DNA from: Phycisphaerae bacterium
GTDB lineage: Bacteria; Planctomycetota; Phycisphaerae; Tepidisphaerales; Tepidisphaeraceae
NCBI GenBank assembly: GCA_014380825.1
Contig: JACMJD010000338.1
Location: forward strand, 1 to 5,958
Reading direction: 5' to 3'
DNA: 5,958 nucleotides
The notes under the pieces are model-generated. The model ran no database searches. It saw nothing but the letters and a program-made list of their open reading frames with translations, and had not been told where the DNA came from. Numbering within the stretch: position 1 is the stretch's first letter; each line of letters begins with the position of its first letter. Positions 1-5,445 of the stretch are shown piece after piece. The position numbers and the translations under genes were made by a program.

Positions 1-62
1 CGCAAGGCGCGGCGAACGGGACACTGGCCTTCGAGTGCGATATCATTGGCACTGAATTGTGA
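1..62 (+). CDS. C-terminal end of a probable FKBP-type peptidyl-prolyl cis-trans isomerase (partial)
   Basis: Only the last 20 codons are in the window, read in the frame beginning at base 3 and ending at the TGA at 60-62. The peptide reads QGAANGTLAFECDIIGTEL. This resembles the last beta strand of FKBP domains, where a loop ending in Asn-x-Thr-Leu is followed by an alternating hydrophobic strand (typical form PPNATLVFEVELLGI). If correct, the protein catalyses proline isomerisation during folding. The usual Pro-Pro before the Asn is Ala-Ala here, and the match rests on fewer than 20 residues, so the identification is tentative. That the frame is a gene end is supported by its position: palindromes and then a co-directional gene follow it. 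Confidence 0.5.
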   Translation, partial: QGAANGTLAFECDIIGTEL

Positions 63-90
63 TTGATGTGGCTCGCCGCGGCGGGCGCGT

Positions 91-126
91 GCGGCTTGAG
101 CCGCGAATCATGGGCGGGGCGCCCAT
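91..126. repeat. Two short perfect palindromes upstream of the exonuclease gene
   Basis: Two adjacent hairpins lie in the gap after the first stop codon. The first is GCGGCT-TG-AGCCGC at 91-104, a 6-bp stem with a 2-base loop. The second is ATGGGCG-GGG-CGCCCAT at 110-126, a 7-bp stem with a 3-base loop. Neither is followed by a T-run, so they are not clear intrinsic terminators. They may act as RNA hairpins that protect or end the upstream message, or they may be remnants of dispersed repeats. Their presence argues that this stretch is non-coding and that the downstream gene starts at 138, although an open frame runs through it from 63. Confidence 0.6.
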
Positions 127-137
127 CCCATGAAGTA

Positions 138-1058
138 ATGCCGTTCTCACTCATCCAACCTTTATCCGAACTTCCCCTCGCGTTTGTTGACGTGGAGACC
201 ACCGGTGTGTCCGCAGATCTCGGCGACAGGGTGATCGAGGTCGGCATCGCCCGCTTTGAGAACGGCCAGAAGGTGGCGGAGTATGAGCAGCTCATCAATC
301 CGCAGCGCCGGATCAGCCCGGGAATTACGGCGCTGACCGGAATCACGCCGGCGATGTGCGAGAACCAGCCGACATTCCAGGAACAGTTCGATCCGATGAT
401 GGCGATCCTGCGCGGGTCGGTCGTGCTGGGACACAATGTGCGGTTTGATCTGTCGTTCCTGGCGCGCGAATTCACGCGGTGTCGGTGCGATATCGAACAT
501 GCCCTCGAAAAAGCACCGGTGCTCGATACGGTTCGCATTGCGCGACGCCGATTCGGTCGAGGCGGAAACGGTTTGCAGCGGCTCTGCCGTCGGCTCGGAT
601 ACGAACCGCCGGTCGCGCACCGAGCACTGGCGGATGCGATCGCCACCGCGTTCGTCTTCGAGCGCCTGATCGAACCCGTCGGCCACTGGCAAATGTGCCT
701 CTGCGACGCCATGGCACAGCAGGGCGGTCCGATGGGGCTGACGAGCGGATCGCCTAAGCAACAGCTATTGCCGCTGGAATTGGAAGAAGCGCTCGAGCAG
801 AAGTGTCCGGTGACGATGGAGTATCTCGACGGCAACGACCAGCGCACGCAGCGCGTCATCCAGCCGCTGAGCATTCGGCGGCGCCAGGGCGAGCTCGAGC
901 TGATCGCCTACTGCCAGCTCCGCAACGATCGGCGGACGTTTAAGCTGGAGCGAATCGTGCAGCTCAGCCGCCTTAACGAATATCAACCTGAGCCGCAGAC
1001 GCTGTTCGATCAGACGACGAGCGGTCAGTGTTCCGAGGAAAGGAATCTGTCATCCTGA
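138..1058 (+). CDS. DnaQ-like DEDDh 3'-5' exonuclease fused to a C-terminal WYL-like domain
   Basis: Predicted 306-residue cytoplasmic protein. Residues about 13-180 form an RNase-T/DnaQ-type exonuclease domain with all the metal-binding positions: FVDVETTG (Asp18, Glu20), GHNVRFD (Asp104), and HRALADA (His161, Asp166), which is the DEDDh pattern. Such domains remove nucleotides from 3' ends of DNA or RNA. Residues about 211-283 look like a WYL domain, with the pattern VIQPLSIRRRQGELELIAYC followed by a basic FKLERI segment. WYL domains bind nucleic acid or nucleotide ligands in several bacterial regulators and defence proteins. It lacks the polymerase and helicase parts seen in larger DnaQ fusions, so it is probably not the replicative proofreading subunit. 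ATG 138 is chosen because it gives a normal N-terminus about 15 residues before motif I. TTG 63 and ATG 66 are in frame but would translate the palindromes, and no start has a strong ribosome binding site. The last codons and stop lie inside a repeat element. Confidence 0.87.
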   Translation: MPFSLIQPLSELPLAFVDVETTGVSADLGDRVIEVGIARFENGQKVAEYEQLINPQRRISPGITALTGITPAMCENQPTFQEQFDPMMAILRGSVVLGHNVRFDLSFLAREFTRCRCDIEHALEKAPVLDTVRIARRRFGRGGNGLQRLCRRLGYEPPVAHRALADAIATAFVFERLIEPVGHWQMCLCDAMAQQGGPMGLTSGSPKQQLLPLELEEALEQKCPVTMEYLDGNDQRTQRVIQPLSIRRRQGELELIAYCQLRNDRRTFKLERIVQLSRLNEYQPEPQTLFDQTTSGQCSEERNLSS

Positions 1059-1130
1059 GGTACTCCGAAGGATCTCGATCGGCGAACCGTTTTCGCGGCC
1101 CGAGATCCTTCACTTCGTTCAGGATGACAG
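1047..1130. repeat. 84-bp nested palindromic element containing the exonuclease stop codon
   Basis: The outer arms are a perfect 12-bp inverted repeat: CTGTCATCCTGA at 1047-1058 pairs with TCAGGATGACAG at 1119-1130. An inner pair GAAGGATCTCG (1067-1077) and CGAGATCCTTC (1101-1111) is also perfect over 11 bp. A short GCGAA/TTCGC stem (1082-1086, 1092-1096) caps the structure. From memory, 'tcatcctgag...gaaggatctc' sequences are frequent intergenic repeats in many environmental bacterial genomes, so this is probably a copy of a dispersed family. The left arm supplies the last three residues (LSS) and the TGA of the exonuclease. In RNA it would form a long hairpin able to protect the 3' end or reduce readthrough into queF. 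No T-run follows. Confidence 0.85.
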
Positions 1131-1151
1131 GTGGGACGGTGTTCATCAGTC

Positions 1152-1571
1152 ATGCCAAAACAATTTCACCACCTGGGCCACAAGTCGATCCTCAGCGGGA
1201 AGCAGATCGCGCAGCCGCGGACGATCTTGGACACATTCGATAATCCCAAGCGCTCGCGCGATTACGAGATCCGTTTCACTTTCCCGGAATTCACCAGCAT
1301 GTGCCCGGTGACGGGCCAGCCCGATTTCGCGACGATCACGATCAGCTATGTGCCCGATCGACTGTGCGTCGAGATGAAAAGTCTGAAGCTGTACTTCCTG
1401 GCGTACCGCAACAAAGGCATTTTTTACGAGGCGGTCGTGAACACGATTCTTGACGACCTAGTAGCAAAGATATCGCCGCGCAGTATGACCGTCATTGGAG
1501 ACTTCGCCGCGCGCGGGGGGACAACGGGGACGGTGACGGCATCGTTTTCGAATCAGAAAACAAAGAGTTGA
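1152..1571 (+). CDS. queF: NADPH-dependent 7-cyano-7-deazaguanine (preQ0) reductase, QueF type I
   Basis: Predicted 139-residue cytoplasmic enzyme that reduces the nitrile of preQ0 to the aminomethyl group of preQ1 using NADPH, a step in queuosine biosynthesis for the tRNA wobble position. The family signatures are clear. FTSMCPVTGQPDF carries the nucleophilic Cys51, which forms the thioimide with preQ0, and the conserved Asp58 seven residues later. EMKSLKLYFLAYRN (from residue 74) is the QueF motif, usually E-S-K-S. IFYE contains the substrate-binding Glu93. The length fits the short, single-domain class (YkvM-like) and not the longer E. coli type. ATG 1152 is chosen because it lies just beyond the upstream repeat; GTG 1131 in the same frame would add seven residues. 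No clear ribosome binding site is visible. No preQ1 riboswitch was recognised upstream, and the other queuosine genes are not in the window. Confidence 0.96.
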   Translation: MPKQFHHLGHKSILSGKQIAQPRTILDTFDNPKRSRDYEIRFTFPEFTSMCPVTGQPDFATITISYVPDRLCVEMKSLKLYFLAYRNKGIFYEAVVNTILDDLVAKISPRSMTVIGDFAARGGTTGTVTASFSNQKTKS

Positions 1572-1654
1572 ACCACCAAGACACCAAGGATACCAAGAAG
1601 ACAAAACAGAATTGAATTCTTGGTGTCCTTGGTGTCCTTGGTGTCTTGGTGGTT
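1571..1654. repeat. 84-bp inverted repeat built of CCAAGGTGTCC-like 9-bp units between queF and sppA
   Basis: The left arm (1571-1599) has units of the form ACCAAGACACCAAGGATACC. The right arm (about 1617-1654) is its complement with one extra unit, made of near-identical 9-mers TTGGTGTCC, TTGGTGTCC and TTGGTGTCT followed by TGGTGG. The last 25 bases of the right arm pair with the left arm with one mismatch. The loop is A/T-rich (about 1601-1616). The left arm begins on the final A of the queF TGA stop. I recall 'accaccaaggacaccaagg' palindromes as recurrent intergenic elements in unrelated bacteria; that is memory, not a search. In RNA it would make a strong stem-loop that may end or stabilise the queF message. 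An open frame crosses the right arm into sppA, but the peptide it would encode (WCPWCPWC) is an artefact of the repeat. Confidence 0.85.
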
Positions 1655-1726
1655 TCAATCTTCTTGAGGTGGTGAGGCCGGAACGGACGACATATGATCG
1701 ACATTCGCTCGACAGCTTTGCCGAAT

Positions 1727-1730
1727 GGAG
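1727..1730 (+). promoter_or_regulatory. Ribosome binding site that fixes the sppA start
   Basis: GGAG lies seven bases before the tandem ATG ATG at 1738-1743. This is the best Shine-Dalgarno match in the region. It supports starting sppA at 1738, not at the upstream in-frame ATG at 1612, which sits inside the inverted repeat. Confidence 0.7.
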
Positions 1731-1737
1731 ATCCGAA

Positions 1738-2922
1738 ATGATGCCGCAACCACCGCCGGGGCAGGGGCCGATTGATCCGCGAGGCGCGTTTTCACCGCCG
1801 CCGGGAGCGGGTGGCGCTGCGCGTCCGCCCATGCAACCGACGATGCCGCCGAACATTCCACCAAACATGCCACCGATGATGATGATGCCGCCGCCGGGGT
1901 ACTATCCGCCCCCGCCGAAGCGCGGAGGAGGATTTGCTCGCGGGGTGTTGCTCACGCTGGCGACGTCGATCTTCGGCATCTCGATCCTGTTGAACTTCTA
2001 TCTGCTGACCGCGGTCGGACTCGCCGGCGGCGCAAGCTCGGCTGCCGAAACGGTTCTGGTGAATGGTGATGCGGGCGAGACCGTCGCCGTCATCCCGTTG
2101 AAGGGCGTGATCACCGGAGAATCGGCCGAGCGATTTGAGAAGCTGATGCGCGAGATCGAGGAGAACGGATCGATCAAAGCGCTCGTGCTCGAAATCGACA
2201 CGCCCGGCGGCGAGGTCACCGCGTCGGATGAGATCTATCGCCGCGTGCTGAAGTACAAGACCGACAAGGGCGTGAAGGTCGTCGCGACCATGGGCAGCAT
2301 GGCCACCAGCGGCGGATACTACATCGCCTGCGCGACCGACTACGTGTACGCGCAGCCGACGACGCTCACGGGCAACATCGGCGTTGTGATGCAGCGCTTC
2401 AACTTCAGCGGCCTGATGGAAAAGTGGGGCGTGGCTGACACGACGATTACGCCGGAAAAATCGAAGTACAAATATGCCGAGTCGCCGTTCCGACCGGAAT
2501 CACCCGAGACGGCCGTTTATCTGCGCGGCCTGATCGACGACACGTATGGTCGATTCAAGGACATCGTCGCGAAGGGTCGCGGCACGAACCTCAAGGCCAC
2601 GATCGACCAGGTCGCCGACGGTCGCGTTTACACCGCGAACGATGCGCTCAAGCTCGGCCTGATCGACGAGATCGGCTACGCCGACGAAGCCTACACCAAG
2701 GCCGCGGCGATGGCGGGGCTGAACAAGCAACACGTCGTGCGATATCATCGCCAGCCGTCGCTGCTCGATCTGCTCGCCGGCGACACCAGCGCGAACGCCG
2801 GTCTCGGCGATCGCGGCGCCACCAGCTCAATCAACGGCGGCGGCGTGAACGTGAAGATCGATCGCAGCATCCTTGACGAGATCACCACGCCACGATTGAT
2901 GAGCATTTATCGGGGCGAATAG
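1738..2922 (+). CDS. sppA: Signal peptide peptidase SppA (S49 family serine protease), short form
   Basis: Predicted 394-residue inner-membrane protease that degrades signal peptides and membrane fragments. Residues 1-65 form a low-complexity, Pro/Met/Gly-rich tail (four Met in a row at 47-50, then PPPGYYPPPP) ending in KRGGG. A hydrophobic segment at about 69-98 should be the membrane anchor, leaving the tail in the cytoplasm and the protease domain outside. The single S49 domain includes LEIDTPGGEVTASDEIY, then MGSMATSGGYYIA with nucleophile Ser191, the TTLTGNIGVV strand, and KSKYKYAESPF with the likely general base Lys245. This Ser-Lys spacing of 54 is close to that of Bacillus SppA (Ser147, Lys199), and one domain matches the short form, not the double-domain E. 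coli enzyme. The start at 1738 has a good ribosome binding site. The proline-rich tail is the unusual part. Confidence 0.94.
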   Translation: MMPQPPPGQGPIDPRGAFSPPPGAGGAARPPMQPTMPPNIPPNMPPMMMMPPPGYYPPPPKRGGGFARGVLLTLATSIFGISILLNFYLLTAVGLAGGASSAAETVLVNGDAGETVAVIPLKGVITGESAERFEKLMREIEENGSIKALVLEIDTPGGEVTASDEIYRRVLKYKTDKGVKVVATMGSMATSGGYYIACATDYVYAQPTTLTGNIGVVMQRFNFSGLMEKWGVADTTITPEKSKYKYAESPFRPESPETAVYLRGLIDDTYGRFKDIVAKGRGTNLKATIDQVADGRVYTANDALKLGLIDEIGYADEAYTKAAAMAGLNKQHVVRYHRQPSLLDLLAGDTSANAGLGDRGATSSINGGGVNVKIDRSILDEITTPRLMSIYRGE

Positions 2923-2950
2923 TTTGTCGTCGACGGGGGCTCGTATTACT

Positions 2951-2968
2951 CCTCTCCCTCGGGAGAGG
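2951..2968. repeat. Perfect 8-bp hairpin downstream of sppA, overlapping a possible ribosome binding site
   Basis: CCTCTCCC-TC-GGGAGAGG is a perfect palindrome 28 bases after the sppA stop. It is followed by TTGGATGAGGG, a combination I recognise as a common dispersed repeat ('ctctccctcgggagagg...ggatgaggg'). It has no T-run, so it is at best a weak intrinsic terminator. Its right arm, GGGAGAGG, lies 4-7 bases before the ATG at 2973 and looks like a Shine-Dalgarno sequence. If that start is used, the hairpin would hide the ribosome binding site. Confidence 0.7.
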
Positions 2969-2972
2969 TTGG

Positions 2973-5417
2973 ATGAGGGCTCAGATTGTGAGATGTGCTG
3001 AGCAGTCGAGAGTTCTCCGAACGTGTAGCCGGCGAGGTTGCTCGCCGTTCGTGGCGCCGAGAAACGGCGAGCAAGCTCGCCGGCTACACAAATGCAAATC
3101 CGTTGAAGCGCGCGCACTCGTCGTCGTCGTCCTCATCGCACTGTCTGTATTTGGCTCGACTTCCCGCGCCGCCAATCCGCGCGACGTTGATGCGGCCATC
3201 AACGATGCCGTGAAATATCTGTACTCGCAGCAGCAGGACGGAAAGTGGGAACGCGAGTTTGACAAGCACGGCGATCAATCCACCGGCCAAACCGCGCTGG
3301 CCGTTCACGCGCTGCTCTCGGCGGGTGAGAGCCATCAAGACGAGCGCATCGTCAAAGCGATCGACTATCTCAAGAAGACGCCGTCCACCGGTGTGTACGC
3401 GTTGGCGCTTCGCTGCCAGGTCTGGAGCCAGCTTCCGCCGTCGCCGGAGGTTCGCGCCGCGATGGCGAAGGACGTGAAGATCCTGCTGGGCAGCATCGAT
3501 CGCGAAGGAAGAGTCAAAGGCTTCTACGGCTACAACCCGGGAACCAAAACCTACAGCCTGTCGCGCGGACACTACGCCGCGCTCGGCGTGTGGGCAGCGG
3601 CGCAGGCGGGATATGAAGTGCCGAATAACTACTGGCAGCTCGTCGAAAAAGGATGGATTGATGAGCAAGATCCGTCCGGCGGATGGAGCTACAAAGGGAA
3701 AAGCTATCAGCCCACGGGTGACAATCAGAAATATCCGGTGACGCCCGGCATGACCGCGGACGGCATCGCGACGCTGTTCATCACGCAGGATTACCTGCAC
3801 GCGGACGAAGCGGTCACGCCGCGCGGGAACATCAAGAACCCGTACATCGACAAGGCGCTCGATTGGATGTCGGCCAACTTCAAGATGGTTGCGAATGACG
3901 AGAAGTTCTCGCGCGATTATCCATACGCCACGCTCTACGCGATCGAGCGAATCGGCGCCGCCAGCGGGTTGAAATATTTCGACAAGATCGATTGGTATGA
4001 GATTGGCGCGGATCGGTTGATGCGCAACCGCAAGAACAACGGTTCGTGGACCGGCGATTATGGCGCGGTCGTCAACACGTCATTCGCAATCTTGTTTCTC
4101 GCACAAGGTCGCGCGCCGATCGTGATGAACAAGCTGGAGTACGACATCGGCGACAAACCGGGCAATTGGAACCAGCGCCCACGCGATGTCGCCAACATCA
4201 CGCGGTGGATCGGGAAGCAATCGGAACGTGATCTGAACTGGCAGATCGTGAATCTCAATGCGCCGGTCGAAGAGCTGCACGATTCGCCGATCCTGTACAT
4301 CGCCGGGAATCAGGAGCTGAAGTTCACCAAGGAAGAATCGGAAAAGCTGCGCCAGTTCATCGAAGCCGGCGGATTGATCCTCGGCAACGCCGAGGCGAAT
4401 TCGATCGCGTTCACGAAATCATTTAAGCAACTGGCCAAAGACCTGCTGCCGAATTACGAGCTCCGCCAACTGCCGGCTGATCATGCGATCTTTACGAATC
4501 AGCAATTTCCAGCCGAGAAATGGAAGCGGAAGCCCACGATCCTGGGCGTGAGCAACGGCGCGCGCGAAATGATGCTGCTCGCGCCGGACGTCGATCTCTC
4601 TCGCGCGTGGCAAGTGCAGGAAACCGGCAGCAAGATCGAGCTGTTCCAACTGGCGGCGAACATCTTTCTGTATTCGGTGGACAAGAAAGAAGTGCAGACA
4701 AAAGGGCAGACGTATCAGGTTGCGATCGATCAGCGCATCAAACCGAAGCAGTTCATCGCGGTGGCGCGGCTGAAATTTCCCGGCAACTGGGACCCAGAGC
4801 CCGGCGGGTGGCGACGCATCAGCGCGATTCTGAACAACCGCGATCGCGTCGCGGTGAAGGTGTCGACAGTCGACCTCACCAAGGAAAAGCTGGACAACAT
4901 TTCAGACGTCGCGCACCTCAGCGGTGTCGGAAAGCTTCGCCTGACCGACGCATCGCGGGCCGCGATCAAGAAGTTCGTAGATGGCGGCGGCACGCTGATC
5001 GTGGACGCCGCGGGCGGAAACGCCGAGTTCGCACAGTCCGCCGAGGCGGAGTTGAATGCAATCTTCGGCACTGATGCCGAGCAATTGAAAAATCCGCTTC
5101 CGCCGAATCATCCGATCTATCAGGTGAACGGGCGGAAGCTCGAGGACATCTCATATCGCATGTTCGCGCGGCAGAAATTGGTCGGCGAACTGAAGGGCCC
5201 GCGCCTGCGCGGGATCACTTTGAATGGCCGGCTTGCTGTCATCTACAGTCCCGAAGATCTCACCGTCGGCATGGTTGGCCAACCGATCGACGGCATCATC
5301 GGCTACTCGCCATCGACGGCGACGGAGTTAATGCGGTACATTCTTCTAAACAGTTTGAATCCGGGTGCGAGCCCCACGACGCAGAAGTCGGCGGCGACGA
5401 CGAAGTCCTCTAAGTAG
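2973..5417 (+). CDS. Exported protein of unknown function: squalene-cyclase-like helical domain plus two DUF4159-like domains
   Basis: Predicted 814 residues from ATG 2973. A hydrophobic stretch at about 48-60 (LVVVVLIALSVFG) ending in STSRA-A fits a Sec signal peptide cleaved near residue 66, so the mature protein is probably periplasmic. Residues about 70-390 resemble the alpha/alpha toroid of the prenyltransferase/squalene oxidase superfamily, with QW-like motifs QQQDGKW (86-92), QDPSGGW (232-238) and RKNNGSW (353-359). No cyclase DxDD-type catalytic motif was seen, so it may be a binding scaffold. Residues about 395-590 and 594-795 are two related DUF4159-like (class I glutamine amidotransferase-like) domains; compare KLRQFIEAGGLILGNA with AIKKFVDGGGTLIVDA. 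The C-terminus is a short Ser/Thr/Lys tail. The start is uncertain: ATG 2973 has a good ribosome binding site but gives an unusually long n-region encoded by an inverted repeat; GTG 2988 and GTG 3051 are alternatives, the last giving a more normal signal peptide. The function is unknown. Confidence 0.85.
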   Translation: MRAQIVRCAEQSRVLRTCSRRGCSPFVAPRNGEQARRLHKCKSVEARALVVVVLIALSVFGSTSRAANPRDVDAAINDAVKYLYSQQQDGKWEREFDKHGDQSTGQTALAVHALLSAGESHQDERIVKAIDYLKKTPSTGVYALALRCQVWSQLPPSPEVRAAMAKDVKILLGSIDREGRVKGFYGYNPGTKTYSLSRGHYAALGVWAAAQAGYEVPNNYWQLVEKGWIDEQDPSGGWSYKGKSYQPTGDNQKYPVTPGMTADGIATLFITQDYLHADEAVTPRGNIKNPYIDKALDWMSANFKMVANDEKFSRDYPYATLYAIERIGAASGLKYFDKIDWYEIGADRLMRNRKNNGSWTGDYGAVVNTSFAILFLAQGRAPIVMNKLEYDIGDKPGNWNQRPRDVANITRWIGKQSERDLNWQIVNLNAPVEELHDSPILYIAGNQELKFTKEESEKLRQFIEAGGLILGNAEANSIAFTKSFKQLAKDLLPNYELRQLPADHAIFTNQQFPAEKWKRKPTILGVSNGAREMMLLAPDVDLSRAWQVQETGSKIELFQLAANIFLYSVDKKEVQTKGQTYQVAIDQRIKPKQFIAVARLKFPGNWDPEPGGWRRISAILNNRDRVAVKVSTVDLTKEKLDNISDVAHLSGVGKLRLTDASRAAIKKFVDGGGTLIVDAAGGNAEFAQSAEAELNAIFGTDAEQLKNPLPPNHPIYQVNGRKLEDISYRMFARQKLVGELKGPRLRGITLNGRLAVIYSPEDLTVGMVGQPIDGIIGYSPSTATELMRYILLNSLNPGASPTTQKSAATTKSSK
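3023..3089. repeat. 27-bp inverted repeat inside the apparent 5' end of the DUF4159 gene
   Basis: The arm at 3023-3049 (starting GTGTAGCCGGCGAGGTTGCT) pairs with the arm at 3063-3089 (ending CTCGCCGGCTACAC) at 26 of 27 positions. The 13-base loop contains GGCGCC. Each arm also holds the smaller palindrome core GCGAG-x-TTGCTCGC. I recognise 'gccggcgagcttgctcgccg' as a frequent dispersed repeat in planctomycete-like genomes; this is recollection only. It lies after the sppA stop and before the hydrophobic signal segment of the next protein, which suggests the repeat is really intergenic and the true start of that gene is at or after its loop. Confidence 0.87.
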
Positions 5418-5445
5418 CGTGGCACGGGCGGGACGCCGTGCCACG
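5418..5445. repeat. Hairpin that exactly fills the gap between two convergent genes; possible bidirectional terminator
   Basis: CGTGGCACGG (5418-5427) pairs perfectly with CCGTGCCACG (5436-5445) around the loop GCGGGACG. The left arm starts on the base after the TAG of the DUF4159 gene and the right arm ends on the base before the mutM stop, so the hairpin is the whole intergenic region. No T-run is present on either side. It could stop transcription from both directions or protect both 3' ends. A second small palindrome, CGTCA-GT-TGACG (5444-5455), overlaps the mutM stop. The sequence also resembles the common 'gtggcacgg...ccgtgccac' dispersed repeat type. Confidence 0.8.

Noticed and set aside
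63..137. N-terminal extension of the exonuclease from TTG 63 or ATG 66
   Set aside because: It would translate two palindromes, adds 24-25 residues with no family counterpart, and has no ribosome binding site.
162..761. 199-codon open frame on the minus strand
   Set aside because: It lies fully opposite the exonuclease, and its Arg/His-rich peptide resembles no family; it is a shadow of GC-rich coding sequence.
1059..1151. preQ1 riboswitch upstream of queF
   Set aside because: Almost all of this stretch is the palindromic repeat; no C-rich loop with an A-rich tail typical of preQ1 aptamers was seen.
1571..1654. CRISPR-like array
   Set aside because: The units are 9 bp, contiguous and arranged as an inverted repeat with no spacers.
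1664..1698. Sigma70-like promoter before sppA (TTGAGG and TATGAT)
   Set aside because: The spacing between the boxes is about 23 bases, too long for a standard promoter, and the matches are imperfect.
1612..1737. Cys/Trp-rich N-terminus (WCPWCPWC) of a longer sppA reading frame
   Set aside because: It is a translation of the 9-bp tandem units in the inverted repeat. The real start at 1738 has a good ribosome binding site.
3084..3800. 238-codon open frame on the minus strand
   Set aside because: It lies opposite the squalene-cyclase-like domain, is Arg-rich with no recognisable motif, and partly reads the inverted repeat.
4520..5074. 184-codon plus-strand open frame inside the DUF4159 gene
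   Set aside because: Alternate frame of a clearly conserved coding region; the peptide is low-complexity and Arg-rich.
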